Positions 34,650 through 43,158 of a DNA stretch of 63,475 nucleotides are shown piece after piece. Numbering within the stretch: the stretch's first letter is position 1; each line of letters opens with the position of its first letter. Source of the stretch: JAWKVD01 sp041398225 (GTDB lineage: Bacteria; Pseudomonadota; Alphaproteobacteria; Caulobacterales; Hyphomonadaceae); assembly GCA_041398225.1 (NCBI GenBank), contig JAWKVD010000020.1, forward strand, positions 1 to 63,475, written 5' to 3'. The notes under the pieces are model-generated. The model had not been told where the DNA came from, searched no databases, and worked only from the letters and a program-made list of their open reading frames with translations. A program made the position numbers and the translations under genes.

Positions 34650-35075
34650 ATGCGCATTCTGATCGTTACGTCGCGGTACTACGCGCATATCTCATCGGAG
34701 CTGGAAGCCGGCGTCGCCGCAGCGCTCGATGAAGCGGGAGCGGCATACGATTTTCTGGAGGTTCCGGGGGCGTTCGAAGTGCCCGGCGCGATCAGCATGG
34801 CGGCCGAGGACGCCGTCTATGACGGGTTCGTCGCCCTTGGGTGCGTGATCCGCGGCGAAACCAGCCACTACGATCATATCTGCAACGAGGTCGCCCGCGC
34901 GCTGATGGATATGTCCCTTCAGGGCATCCCGATCGGCTTCGGCGTTTTGACGGTCGAGAACGAGGCGCAGGCGCTGGCGCGCGCCGACCGCAACAAGAAG
35001 AACAAGGGCAAGGAGGTCGCCGCCGCCGTCGTGCGGATGGTCGAGCTGTCGCGCCAGTTCGGCGAGGACAACTGA
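34650..35075 (+). CDS. ribH: 6,7-dimethyl-8-ribityllumazine synthase
   Basis: 141 aa, type I length. Family landmarks: ILIVTSRYYAHI at the start, the substrate loop VPGAFEVPGAISM, GCVIRGETSHYDHICNEV with the active-site His, and GIPIGFGVLTVENEAQAL. It condenses the DHBP from RibB with the pyrimidine from RibD. The TGATG overlap with nusB at 35075 shows coupling. It is part of the ribH-nusB-thiL block common in alphaproteobacteria. Confidence 0.95.
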   Translation: MRILIVTSRYYAHISSELEAGVAAALDEAGAAYDFLEVPGAFEVPGAISMAAEDAVYDGFVALGCVIRGETSHYDHICNEVARALMDMSLQGIPIGFGVLTVENEAQALARADRNKKNKGKEVAAAVVRMVELSRQFGEDN

Positions 35076-35560
35076 TGTCGACGGTCCGCCACATGACCCC
35101 TGAAGCCGAGAAGGAACTGAAGCGCGCCCGCCGAGCCGGTGCGCGCCTGGCCGCCGTGCAGGCGCTCTATCAGATGGAGCAGACCGGAATATCGACCCGA
35201 GCGGTTGTGGCCGAGTTCCTTGAGGATCGTCTGGGCCTGGGCCCAGAGGGAGAACCGATCGAGGAGGCCGACCCCGATCTGTTCAAGTCGATCGTCGATG
35301 GGGTCGTCGAGCGGCAGGAAGACATCGACAAGGCCATCGCAAAGCGGCTGGCCGAAGGCTGGAAGCTGGAGCGGCTGGATTCGACCTCGCGCGCCATTCT
35401 GCGTGCTGCAGTGTTCGAAATGATCCATGATCCGGGATTGCCGACTGAGATTATCCTCGATGAGTATGTCTCGATCGCGCATGCGTTCTTCGACGACTCC
35501 GAGCCGAAATTCGTCAACGGGCTGCTCGATGCCGTCGCGCGCGATATCCGCGAGGCCTGA
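35075..35560 (+). CDS. nusB: Transcription antitermination protein NusB
   Basis: 161 aa from the ATG at 35075 (ribH stop TGA overlaps). The fold is recognised by ARRAGARLAAVQALYQME near the N-terminus and RLDSTSRAILRAAVFEM, LPTEIILDEYVSIAHAFFDD and FVNGLLDAVAR toward the end. With NusE it binds boxA RNA in rRNA operons. A 23-residue N-terminal extension precedes the core. It is nearly contiguous with thiL. Confidence 0.95.
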   Translation: MSTVRHMTPEAEKELKRARRAGARLAAVQALYQMEQTGISTRAVVAEFLEDRLGLGPEGEPIEEADPDLFKSIVDGVVERQEDIDKAIAKRLAEGWKLERLDSTSRAILRAAVFEMIHDPGLPTEIILDEYVSIAHAFFDDSEPKFVNGLLDAVARDIREA

Positions 35561-35564
35561 CCGG

Positions 35565-36536
35565 GTGGATGAGTTCGACCTCATCCGAACGCTCTTTGCG
35601 CCGCTGGCGCAGTCTCCCGGTGCGCAGGGCCTGACCGACGACGTCGCCGAGCTGACGACGCTGGGGCGCGTCATTGTCACGACGGATACGATTGTCGAAG
35701 GGGTTCACTTCCGTCCTGAGGATCCGCTGGACACGGTCGCCGCCAAGCTGGTGCGCGTGAATGTTTCGGACGTTCTGGCCAAGGGGGCTGAACCGCGCGA
35801 GGCGTTGTTGAATCTCACTTGGCCAAAGGGACGGGATGCGGGTGCGCTGGCGGTCTTCGCAAAGCGGTTCGGAGAGGAACTGGCGCATTGGGGCGCTCGT
35901 CTCGTGGGCGGCGACACCACCGCGACCGACGGTCCGCTGGTTCTGAGCCTGACCCTGACCGGCGTTTGCGCGCAGCGGGGTCCGGTGCGCCGGAGCGGGG
36001 CGCAGGCGGGTGATGAGGTTTGGGTCACTGGAACCATCGGCGATGGCTGGTTGGGTCTGCAGGCCGCGCGTGGACGGTTGTCCGGCCTCGATTCCAGCGC
36101 GTTGGCCTGGCTCGAGTCGCGTTACCGCGTGCCGGAAACGCCGCCGCTGGCGGTCGCGGCGTTGATCGCGACACATGCGACCGCTTCAATGGATGTGTCC
36201 GACGGGCTTGTCGCCGATGCCGAACACCTCGCGAGTGCATCGGGCGTCGCGATGAAGGTCGAAGCCGCCGCCATACCGGTCAGCGCGCCGGCGCGAACCT
36301 GGCTGGCGCGACGGGACGCGGACCTGCGGGCGTTGCTGACAGGCGGGGACGACTATCAGTGCCTGTTCACCGCCCCGCCGCAATCGGCCGCCGCGATTCT
36401 GGAAGCGGCTGCGGGAGGGGCTGTCGAGGTGGCGCGCATTGGGCGGGTTCTGGCGGGGGCGGGCGTAGAGATACTGGATCCGCAGGGTGAGGCGATCAGC
36501 TTCGAGGGCAAGGGCTGGCGTCATTCCATGGAATGA
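35565..36536 (+). CDS. thiL: Thiamine-monophosphate kinase
   Basis: 323 aa from the GTG at 35565 (VDEFDLIRTLF), 4 bases after nusB; earlier in-frame starts lie in nusB out of frame. ThiL landmarks: TDTIVEGVHFRPE, RVNVSDVLAKGAEP, LVGGDTTATDGPLVLSLTLTG, DVSDGLVADAEHL, and GGDDYQCLFT. It phosphorylates thiamine monophosphate to the diphosphate with ATP and Mg. Usual length. Confidence 0.95.
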   Translation: MDEFDLIRTLFAPLAQSPGAQGLTDDVAELTTLGRVIVTTDTIVEGVHFRPEDPLDTVAAKLVRVNVSDVLAKGAEPREALLNLTWPKGRDAGALAVFAKRFGEELAHWGARLVGGDTTATDGPLVLSLTLTGVCAQRGPVRRSGAQAGDEVWVTGTIGDGWLGLQAARGRLSGLDSSALAWLESRYRVPETPPLAVAALIATHATASMDVSDGLVADAEHLASASGVAMKVEAAAIPVSAPARTWLARRDADLRALLTGGDDYQCLFTAPPQSAAAILEAAAGGAVEVARIGRVLAGAGVEILDPQGEAISFEGKGWRHSME

Positions 36537-36601
36537 CCGGCTCGTCGTGCGGGCGCGGACGCCTTAAGGCCCCCTAAATAAATGGTTGCGAGGCTGTCCC
36601 C

Positions 36602-37066
36602 ATGACCGACAGGACGCGCCGCCGCTTCATGAGATTTGCCGCGCTGGGAGCGATGCTTGCTCCGATTGCGGCCTCCGCCAGCGCTTCGCCGCCGGCGCCC
36701 AAGGAACACGACGAGCCGACGTCGGCCGATGATCGGGAAGTCGCGCGGTCCGTCGAACTGGCTGGACTCGTTTTCCCGGTATTCGACGAACGCCGGCAGC
36801 TTCAGAACTATCTGTTCGTCAACGCGCGGATGCTTGTCGCGACCGGCAAAGACCCATGGAAATACCGTGAGAAGTCGCACTTCATTCGTGATGCGCTGGT
36901 GCGAGCCGCGCATCGCCAGAGCCTCAATGCGTCGGGCGATTACACGACGCTGAACGAGGAGCTGGCGGCGGCGACCTGTCTCGAGGTGGCCAACGAGGTT
37001 GTGGGCGAGCCCGATGCGCTTGTGTCGATGACCTTCACGCAGATCGCCAGCCAGTCGCGCGACTAG
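36602..37066 (+). CDS. Secreted hypothetical protein, Tat-like signal
   Basis: 154 aa. The N-terminus MTDRTRRRFMRFAALGAM has a twin-Arg R-R-R-F-M start and a hydrophobic core, suggesting export by Tat (Sec not excluded). The mature domain (about 30-154) is helical: VARSVELAGLVFPVFDERRQLQNYLFVNARMLV and HFIRDALVRAAHRQSLN. It has a single Cys (AATCLEVANE). This resembles short exported proteins that follow thiL in relatives, function unknown. Its stop codon lies within a tandem repeat. Confidence 0.65.
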   Translation: MTDRTRRRFMRFAALGAMLAPIAASASASPPAPKEHDEPTSADDREVARSVELAGLVFPVFDERRQLQNYLFVNARMLVATGKDPWKYREKSHFIRDALVRAAHRQSLNASGDYTTLNEELAAATCLEVANEVVGEPDALVSMTFTQIASQSRD

Positions 37067-37109
37067 GCTCCGCGACTGGGCTCCGCGACTGGGCTCCGCG
37101 ACTGGGCTC
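37058..37109. repeat. 13-bp tandem repeat, four copies
   Basis: CGCGACTRGGCTC occurs four times head-to-tail. The first copy contains the TAG stop of the upstream gene (CGCGACTAGGCTC); the other three have TGG at that place. The array is thus a duplication past the gene end; loss of the stop would extend the protein through the array. Confidence 0.8.
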
Positions 37110-37137
37110 AACGTCTACTTCAGAGGATAGTGGGGTG

Positions 37138-37620
37138 TTACTGCCCCGGCTCGCGGCGCTGTTGTCCCGGAAGCTGGGACGGCAGGCGACCGATCGAGCC
37201 GAACAACTGTTCGATGATCGAAAGTTCGCGCCCGCGCGTCGGGGTGACCCGCGAATTGTATTCGATCGTGCGGCCGGCGGTGACGTCATAGACCAGCACG
37301 TCGGACACCACATCGTTCTCGTCGAACTGGATCGCCACGATCTCGCGCTGAACCACGCGCGGATAGTAGAAGGCCAACTCCTCGCGGGTGTCGTTCGTGT
37401 ACACCCACAGATTGTTGTTGAAGATGCTGGTTGTGGAAGGCGATCCCAGTCGCGCCTGAACCGTCGCGCGCGTGTCGACCTCGGGCTTCACGTCGGTCGG
37501 CAGGGCCTGATCCGGGACGTAGCCGTGGAAATCGCGTGTCGCGGCGCAACCGCCAGCCGTCGTAGCGAGGCTGACGGCGAGGCCCATGAGGATGGGGGCG
37601 GCGAGGCGCGATCGTGCCAT
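37138..37620 (-). CDS. bamE: Outer-membrane assembly lipoprotein BamE
   Basis: 160 aa from the ATG at 37620 with GGAGACCC upstream. Lipoprotein signal ending TTAGGCAATR (lipid-anchored Cys25). The SmpA/OmlA fold follows: DVKPEVDTRATVQARLGSP, WVYTNDTREELAFYYPRVVQREIVAI and FDENDVVSDVLVYDV. Part of the BAM machinery that inserts beta-barrels such as the TonB receptors here. The C-terminus is Gln/Arg/Pro-rich. Divergent from the cytochrome chaperone gene. Confidence 0.9.
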   Translation of the reverse strand: MARSRLAAPILMGLAVSLATTAGGCAATRDFHGYVPDQALPTDVKPEVDTRATVQARLGSPSTTSIFNNNLWVYTNDTREELAFYYPRVVQREIVAIQFDENDVVSDVLVYDVTAGRTIEYNSRVTPTRGRELSIIEQLFGSIGRLPSQLPGQQRREPGQ

Positions 37621-37838
37621 TTGGGTCTCCTGGATGCATGGTTGGTACGGTCCGCAAGCGTGATTGGCAAGCGGGCGCCGCAGCGGCCATTCCCCCTTGC
37701 GGGCGGCTTCAAGAGGGCGCAAACCCCCTGTCTGCGGCGCGTTCTGGAGCGACATCTCCATGGGATGTGTCGCGGGCGTAACGAGTTCCGGACACCGCCC
37801 GGTTTTTGGGCGGCGGTGGCGCATCAGGGGCTGCTTTC

Positions 37839-38462
37839 ATGCTGGGACAATGGTTCAAGCGCCGCCGGCGCAATCGCTGGGCGGTCGATCGGCTGCATCA
37901 GTCGATCCAGTCGCAGGCGCTGCGGCCCGAATTCTATTTTGACGGCGGCGTGCGCGACAATTTTTCGGGCCGTTTCGAGATGACGGCGCTGCTCGCGACC
38001 CTGGTTCTGCGCCGTCTGCGGGAACTGGGAGGGGCCGGCAGGGACATGGCCCAGGACGTGTTCGGAGCGCTGTTTTCGGGATTCGACGAGGCGTTGCGCG
38101 ATATCGGGACCGGAGACCTCACGGTCGGTAAGAAAATCCGGCGGATGGGTGAGGCCTTTTATGGTCGCGCCCGGGCCTACGAGGAGGCGCTCGCGCAAAC
38201 GGAAGGGGCGGCGGCCGAATCCGGAGAGGCCGAAACCGGACAGACGGTCGATGACCTGCTCGCGCGCGTGCTGTCGCGGAATCTCGGCGTCGACGAAACG
38301 CATCAGGCCGGTTTCGCCGCTTATGTGAGGGCGGTGGACCAGGCGCTGTCGCGCCATCCGGAGGAGCAGATGCTCGCAGGCGAAATTCGCTGGCCCCGAT
38401 TCTCGGTCGCGGTGAGCCGGAGTACCGCAAGCCAAAATCAGGCTGGCGCGGTCGGACGTTGA
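37839..38462 (+). CDS. Ubiquinol-cytochrome c chaperone (CBP3 family)
   Basis: 207 aa from the ATG at 37839. CBP3/UQCC1 pattern: LHQSIQSQALRPEFYFDGGV, FEMTALLATLVLRRLRELG, DVFGALFSGFDEALRDIGTGDLTVGKKIRRMGEAFYGR, and ending HPEEQMLAGEIRWP. It assists assembly of the cytochrome bc1 complex. In many alphaproteobacteria a DUF177/YceD gene follows before plsX; none is seen in the 170-base gap here. Confidence 0.88.
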   Translation: MLGQWFKRRRRNRWAVDRLHQSIQSQALRPEFYFDGGVRDNFSGRFEMTALLATLVLRRLRELGGAGRDMAQDVFGALFSGFDEALRDIGTGDLTVGKKIRRMGEAFYGRARAYEEALAQTEGAAAESGEAETGQTVDDLLARVLSRNLGVDETHQAGFAAYVRAVDQALSRHPEEQMLAGEIRWPRFSVAVSRSTASQNQAGAVGR

Positions 38463-38631
38463 CGCATAAACCTCCGCAGTATCGGGGTGATTCCGCGCCT
38501 ATGCGGGATGACGCGCACGCGCCTGCGTGGACGGCCGTTCTGGCGGTTCGCCGCGGACGCCCTGAGGGTTCGCTGAGGCTCAACTGGACGCCAAGGTGGA
38601 CGCAGCGGCCGGATGGAGCGATACGCCGCCC

Positions 38632-39699
38632 ATGACACAAAGCAGGATCATCGCGATCGACGGCATGGGGGGCGACCATGCGCCCGACATCGTCGTGCAG
38701 GGCGTCGACATCTTCGCCCGCGCTCACGGCTCCTATCGGTTCGTGATTCACGGCGACGAAGCCAAGCTGAAGCCGTTGCTTGCGCAAACGCAGGCCGCCG
38801 CCGCTCAATCGGAAATCCGCCATGCCGAGCGGGCGGTCGCCATGGACGCCAAGCCGACACAGGCGGTGCGCCAGGGCAAGGGCTCCTCGATGTGGAACGC
38901 CATCGAGATGGTGAAGTCGGGCGAAGCCTCCTCCGCCGTCTCCGCCGGCAACACCGGCGCGCTGATGGGGATGTCGAAGCTCATCCTGCGCACCGTGCCG
39001 GGCGTGCATCGTCCGGCGCTGGTCGGCACCTGGCCGACGCGCAAGGGCGAATCCGCGGTCCTCGATCTGGGAGCGGACATCGACGCCGACGCCGAACAGA
39101 TGGTCGAGTTCGCGATCATGGGGGCGAGCTTTGCCCGTGCGGCGCATCATAAGCCGCGCCCCAGGGTGGGGCTTCTGAATATCGGCTCGGAAGATCTCAA
39201 GGGGCACGAAGACATTCGAGAGGCGGCGCGTCTTATCCGTGAACTGGATCTCGATTTCGACTTTCATGGTTTCGTCGAGGGCGACGATATCGGCGCCGGA
39301 ACGGTCGATGTCGTTGTGACCGACGGCTTCACCGGCAACGTGGCGCTGAAGACGGCCGAGGGCGTGGCGCGCATGATTACCGGTCTGCTGCGCGAGTCTC
39401 TGACCTCGACTTTGACGGCCAAGATCGGCGCCGCGATCCTGATGCCGGCGTTGAAAGGGTTTCGGGAGCGCCTCGATCCGGGTCGCGCCAATGGAGCGGT
39501 GCTGCTGGGTCTGAACGGTCTTGTGGTGAAGAGCCATGGCGGCGCGGATGCTGCGGGCTATGCCCACGCCATCGCCGTCGCCGCCGACATGGGGGAGAGC
39601 CGCTTCCGGTCGGAGATCGAACAGGGGGTGAATCAGCTGCTCGCGCGGAAGGGCGAGCAGAAGGCCCAGGAGGGCGCTAGCGAGGAACCTGCCAGGTGA
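38632..39699 (+). CDS. plsX: Phosphate acyltransferase PlsX
   Basis: 355 aa from the ATG at 38632; a GTG-type extension to 38596 is unconserved. Signatures: IAIDGMGGDHAP at 6-17, AGNTGALMGMSKL, GAD-D, LLNIGSEDLKGH and VVVTDGFTGNVALK, and ANGAVLLGLNGLVVKSHGGAD. It makes acyl-phosphate from acyl-ACP for phospholipid synthesis. The stop overlaps the fabH GTG start. plsX-fabH-ihfA-merR is a conserved order. Confidence 0.95.
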   Translation: MTQSRIIAIDGMGGDHAPDIVVQGVDIFARAHGSYRFVIHGDEAKLKPLLAQTQAAAAQSEIRHAERAVAMDAKPTQAVRQGKGSSMWNAIEMVKSGEASSAVSAGNTGALMGMSKLILRTVPGVHRPALVGTWPTRKGESAVLDLGADIDADAEQMVEFAIMGASFARAAHHKPRPRVGLLNIGSEDLKGHEDIREAARLIRELDLDFDFHGFVEGDDIGAGTVDVVVTDGFTGNVALKTAEGVARMITGLLRESLTSTLTAKIGAAILMPALKGFRERLDPGRANGAVLLGLNGLVVKSHGGADAAGYAHAIAVAADMGESRFRSEIEQGVNQLLARKGEQKAQEGASEEPAR

Positions 39700-40670
39700 C
39701 AGAGTACGTGTCCGTCGTCCGCGGCGTGGGCGGCTATCTTCCCGAAAAAGTTCTGACCAACGCCGATCTCAGCCGGATGGTCGACACCACCGACGAGTGG
39801 ATTCGCGAGCGCACCGGCATTCGCCAGCGCCACATCGCGGCTGATGGCGAGACCACATCGGACATGGCCGCCGCCGCAGCCCGCAGGGCGCTCGACGCCG
39901 CCGGACTGACGCCGAATGACATCGACCTGATCGTTCTGGCGACCGCGACGCCCGACTACACGTTTCCGTCCTCCGCCACGGTCGTTCAGAACAAGCTGGG
40001 CATTCAGCAAGGCGCCGCGTTCGACGTGCACGCGGTGTGCTCGGGATTTGTCTACGCCATGGCGACCGCCGACGGCCTGCTGGCGAGGGGCCAATTCGAG
40101 CGGGCGCTGGTGATCGGCTCGGAAACCTTCTCACGCATTCTGGATTGGTCGGACCGGGGCACCTGCGTGCTGTTCGGCGACGGCGCCGGGGCGCTGGTGC
40201 TGGAGCGTCAGCCGGCGGAGCAGGCGGACGGCAAGGGCGTTATGTCGGTCCGAATCCGCTCGGACGGCCGCTACCGCGATCTGCTCTATGTCGACGGCGG
40301 CCCCTCCACGACCAAGACGGTCGGGCACCTTCGCATGGTCGGAAATCAGGTGTTTCGGCACGCCGTAGGCAAGATTTCCGAGGCGATCACCTCGGCCGTC
40401 GAGGCCGCCGGAGTGAAGGTCGCCGACATCGACTGGTTCGTGCCGCACCAGGCCAACCAGCGTATTCTCAACGCAGTAGCTGAGCGGTTGGGGCTGGATG
40501 AGGCCAAGGTGGTCTCGACCGTCGCGACCCACGGCAACACCTCCGCCGCGTCTGTGCCCCTGGCCCTTGCCGAGGCCGTCGAAGACGGTCGGATCAAGCC
40601 CGGCGACCTGGTGCTGATGGAGGCGATGGGCGGCGGCTTGACCTGGGGCGCGGCGCTGCTGCGCATGTAG
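39696..40670 (+). CDS. fabH: 3-oxoacyl-ACP synthase III
   Basis: 324 aa, GTG start overlapping the plsX stop. Catalytic Cys115 (FDVHAVCSGFVYA), His251 (VPHQANQRIL) and Asn281 (THGNTSAAS) form the thiolase triad. It starts fatty-acid synthesis by condensing acetyl-CoA with malonyl-ACP. Standard length. Confidence 0.96.
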   Translation: MTEYVSVVRGVGGYLPEKVLTNADLSRMVDTTDEWIRERTGIRQRHIAADGETTSDMAAAAARRALDAAGLTPNDIDLIVLATATPDYTFPSSATVVQNKLGIQQGAAFDVHAVCSGFVYAMATADGLLARGQFERALVIGSETFSRILDWSDRGTCVLFGDGAGALVLERQPAEQADGKGVMSVRIRSDGRYRDLLYVDGGPSTTKTVGHLRMVGNQVFRHAVGKISEAITSAVEAAGVKVADIDWFVPHQANQRILNAVAERLGLDEAKVVSTVATHGNTSAASVPLALAEAVEDGRIKPGDLVLMEAMGGGLTWGAALLRM

Positions 40671-40817
40671 TCCTTACGCCATATTGCCCGACCGTTAGCC
40701 ACCATGGCCGCTAAGAATTCGTAAACGAATGAAATTATTCAAGAATTGATGTCATCCCCCTTTTAACCGTCGCCGCTCTTGGCTAATCTCCGCTCGGGCT
40801 TTTTATGGAGCGGGCTG

Positions 40818-41138
40818 ATGCAAGAGAAGACGCTCACACGGGCTGACATCATCGACACCCTGGTCAAACGGGTCGGTCTGTCCAAGCAGGACAGCGGAGC
40901 GTTTCTGGAACGCGTGCTGGAGCTGGTCTCCGCCGAACTGGAAGCCGATAACGATGTGAAGTTCGCGCGGTTCGGCAATTTCGTCGTCCGCAAGAAGAAT
41001 GCGCGTGTCGGCCGCAACCCGCGTACGGGTGAAGAAGCGCCGATCTCAGCGCGCCGCGTGGTTTCGTTCAAGCCGTCTCCGTTGTTGCGTCAGCGGGTCG
41101 AAGCCGCGCACAGCGACGACAAGGGAGCGGGCGCATGA
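40818..41138 (+). CDS. ihfA: Integration host factor alpha subunit
   Basis: 106 aa from the ATG at 40818; an upstream TTG start would add 13 residues. HU/IHF fold: TLTRADIIDTLVKRVGLSK, ELVSAELEADNDVKFARFGNFVVR, and the beta-arm KKNARVGRNPRTGEEAPISARRVVSFKPSP. It bends DNA at IHF sites with IhfB (not in the window). The upstream 40680-40780 is AT-rich and probably a promoter. The stop overlaps the merR start. Confidence 0.95.
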   Translation: MQEKTLTRADIIDTLVKRVGLSKQDSGAFLERVLELVSAELEADNDVKFARFGNFVVRKKNARVGRNPRTGEEAPISARRVVSFKPSPLLRQRVEAAHSDDKGAGA

Positions 41139-41687
41139 CCGCCGCGCCCAAGGTCGAATCCGCCGCCGCCGAAGAGACGACTGTCGACCAGATTGAAGTC
41201 ACGCGTTCCGCCGGAACCGATCCAGCCGCTGATCCGGCGAAGGACGAAGACGCCTTCCGCACCATTGGCGAGGCCGCGGCCGAGCTTGGTCTGAAGCCGC
41301 ACGTATTGCGGTTCTGGAAACGAAATTCGAAGAGCTGTCGCCGTTCAAGCGCGCCGACGGCCGACGGTATTATCGTTCCGAAGACATGGAGACGCTGCGG
41401 ACGCTTCAGCGCCTGCTGCATGTCGACGGTCTCACCATCAAGGGCGCTCAGCGCGTGCTCGCCGGCGGCGAAGCGGGCGAGGGCGATGAAGCCGAGAGCG
41501 GTTCGGACGAGACGGGCGTTTCGGTGCGGGATCTCCAGGCCGCCGTCAGCAGGGCGGTCGCCGCGGCGATTTCCACGGGGCGAGCGAACCGGCGTCCAAC
41601 CCTGCGGCGCGCGAGCGTCTGCAGTCCTTGCTGGCCGAGATGACCGACCTCAAGTCGCGCCTCGATCTGGTTCGCAAGGCCGGCTGA
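41135..41687 (+). pseudogene. MerR-family regulator with two frameshifts
   Basis: Starts MTAAPKVESAAAEE; the helix-turn-helix FRTIGEAAAELGLKPHVLRFW then breaks at about 41316-41318 (CTGGAAACG). One extra G would continue ETKFEELSPFKRADG and RRYYRSEDMETLRTLQRLL. The middle frame runs to about 41580, where a G run (ACGGGGCG) also lacks one base; the last frame continues ASEPASNPAARERLQSLLA and ends DLKSRLDLVRKAG at 41687. The gene is usually intact next to ihfA. Both breaks fit single-G loss, so sequencing error is a real alternative to decay. Confidence 0.75.
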
Positions 41688-41794
41688 GGCGGCAGATAGG
41701 CCGCTCGGGGCAGGATTTCCCCGATTCTTGGCCGCTGGCTCAAGGGCGTTGCTCTTGGGCGGCGAGGCGCCTATAAGCACCCTCTCTTGACCGT

Positions 41795-41872
41795 CGGAGC
41801 GTGGCGCAGCCCGGTTAGCGCACCAGTCTGGGGGACTGGGGGTCGTGGGTTCGAATCCCGCCGCTCCGACCA
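41795..41872 (+). tRNA. tRNA-Pro (anticodon GGG)
   Basis: 78 bases including encoded CCA. Acceptor CGGAGCG pairs with CGCTCCG, T arm GTGGG-TTCGAAT-CCCGC, anticodon stem CCAGT/ACTGG with loop CTGGGGG, giving anticodon GGG (reads CCC). Located between merR and the accessory region. Confidence 0.95.
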
Positions 41873-41950
41873 TCAACTCCCCAAGCGCCGCCCCCTCGCG
41901 CGCGTCTGCCCGTCTAGGTTTGAACGCCAGGTTGCAGGCCGGCCCCGCCT

Positions 41951-43033
41951 TCAAAGTATGAAGTGCGAGCGTTCGTGGGTCCGCAGGAATACGACCATCT
42001 CTTCCCTGCAGACGCGTTCGAAGGCGCGCATGCTCTCGACCTTCGAGGCGAAGCTGACGGCGCTTTCGCATCTTGCAAGCGCGGTGCGAATGTTGACCCG
42101 ATATTGCTCGTAGCGCTCCACCTCGCGTTGCGGTGCGAGCCCGCTCTCGATCGCGCGTGATGCAAGCGCGAACAGCGCGGTCCAGACCACGCCGATCTGC
42201 ATCCACGTTCTCGACAGGTGAAGCCAGTGCTCGAAGAAGTGGAGCAGGTGAATGCCGATGAGGACGGCGATACAGGCCCAACCGATGAAACCGAACATCC
42301 ACTCCTGGGAACGCGGCGTTTTCAGGCTGCCCTTCTTCAGGGTGAGCTTGGCGTTGCAGTAGTTCAGTTGCCATTTGAGGCGCGAGGCGATCCAGGCGTC
42401 CGTCGCATTGACGGCGATGCGGGTCATCGCGACGCCCTCGGCGGGCGTTTCCTCGATCAACCCGGCCAAGGGAGAAATCTCCGCTTCGGAGAGTTGGTCA
42501 CGATAGGCCTTGTCCGGCTGATCGAGAACGCGCGTCTTGAACGTGGCGAACAAGGCGGCGCGTTCCTGTTGGAACGCCGCTTCCTTGTTCGGGTCTCCGG
42601 ATGCCGACACGACATCGGGAAGGCGATCCGACAGAAAGAGAAAATGAAACTGACGCAGCGTCTCCGTTTGGAAGCGCGCCTTCAGCCAGCGCGCTCTGGG
42701 AGCGGACTTGCCGCGGCTCCAAAGCGCGATGGCGGTCCCCAGAAGCCCCAGAACAGCTGCGAGATAGCCAAGCGCCTCGTGCGTGTCGTGGTCCAAGGCC
42801 GCGAGAACCGAGTCCGCGGACGCCAGCATCAGCGCCAGCAGCACCAGACCGATCGCCAGAAAGCCGATTGTCCGGCTGCGCTTGCGCATGCGCCCTGCTA
42901 CCGCGTCGACGCGCTCGAACGCTTCCAGAAGCTCCGGGAACTCGAAGGCGAACCGTACGGAAGCCTGCGAGGTCTCGGGAAGCGCGCCCCTGAGATCAAG
43001 GTTGGAATAGCTGTCCGCCTCAGCTTTGGTCAT
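41951..43033 (-). CDS. SLATT-like membrane protein
   Basis: 360 aa from the ATG at 43033 (GGGGCGGG upstream). Two pairs of membrane helices: about 55-78 and 87-106, then 245-264 and 277-293. Between them are soluble stretches with APRARWLKARFQTETLRQF and DAWIASRLKWQLNYCNAKLTLKK, patterns seen in SLATT/DUF4231-type effector proteins. Such proteins often pair with SMODS, SLOG or TIR sensors in predicted defence systems. It is divergent from the TIR-FGE gene with a shared 125-base region. A defence role is inference; a stress-related channel is another option. Confidence 0.55.
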   Translation of the reverse strand: MTKAEADSYSNLDLRGALPETSQASVRFAFEFPELLEAFERVDAVAGRMRKRSRTIGFLAIGLVLLALMLASADSVLAALDHDTHEALGYLAAVLGLLGTAIALWSRGKSAPRARWLKARFQTETLRQFHFLFLSDRLPDVVSASGDPNKEAAFQQERAALFATFKTRVLDQPDKAYRDQLSEAEISPLAGLIEETPAEGVAMTRIAVNATDAWIASRLKWQLNYCNAKLTLKKGSLKTPRSQEWMFGFIGWACIAVLIGIHLLHFFEHWLHLSRTWMQIGVVWTALFALASRAIESGLAPQREVERYEQYRVNIRTALARCESAVSFASKVESMRAFERVCREEMVVFLRTHERSHFIL

Positions 43034-43158
43034 CCCGCCCCCTTTGCGCCAGCGCGCGTTTCCTTCCGCTTTGATGAATGATCGATGCGGTGTAATGTAG
43101 CAAGCAGATGTTGGCCCGATCACCAAAGAGGCCGATCTGAACTCCAGGGGGTCGGACG

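Noticed and set aside
30839..34657. A 1272-aa open frame on the minus strand across ribB and the two hydrolases
   Set aside because: It is antisense to three clear genes and shows no protein motif; high GC alone explains such long frames.
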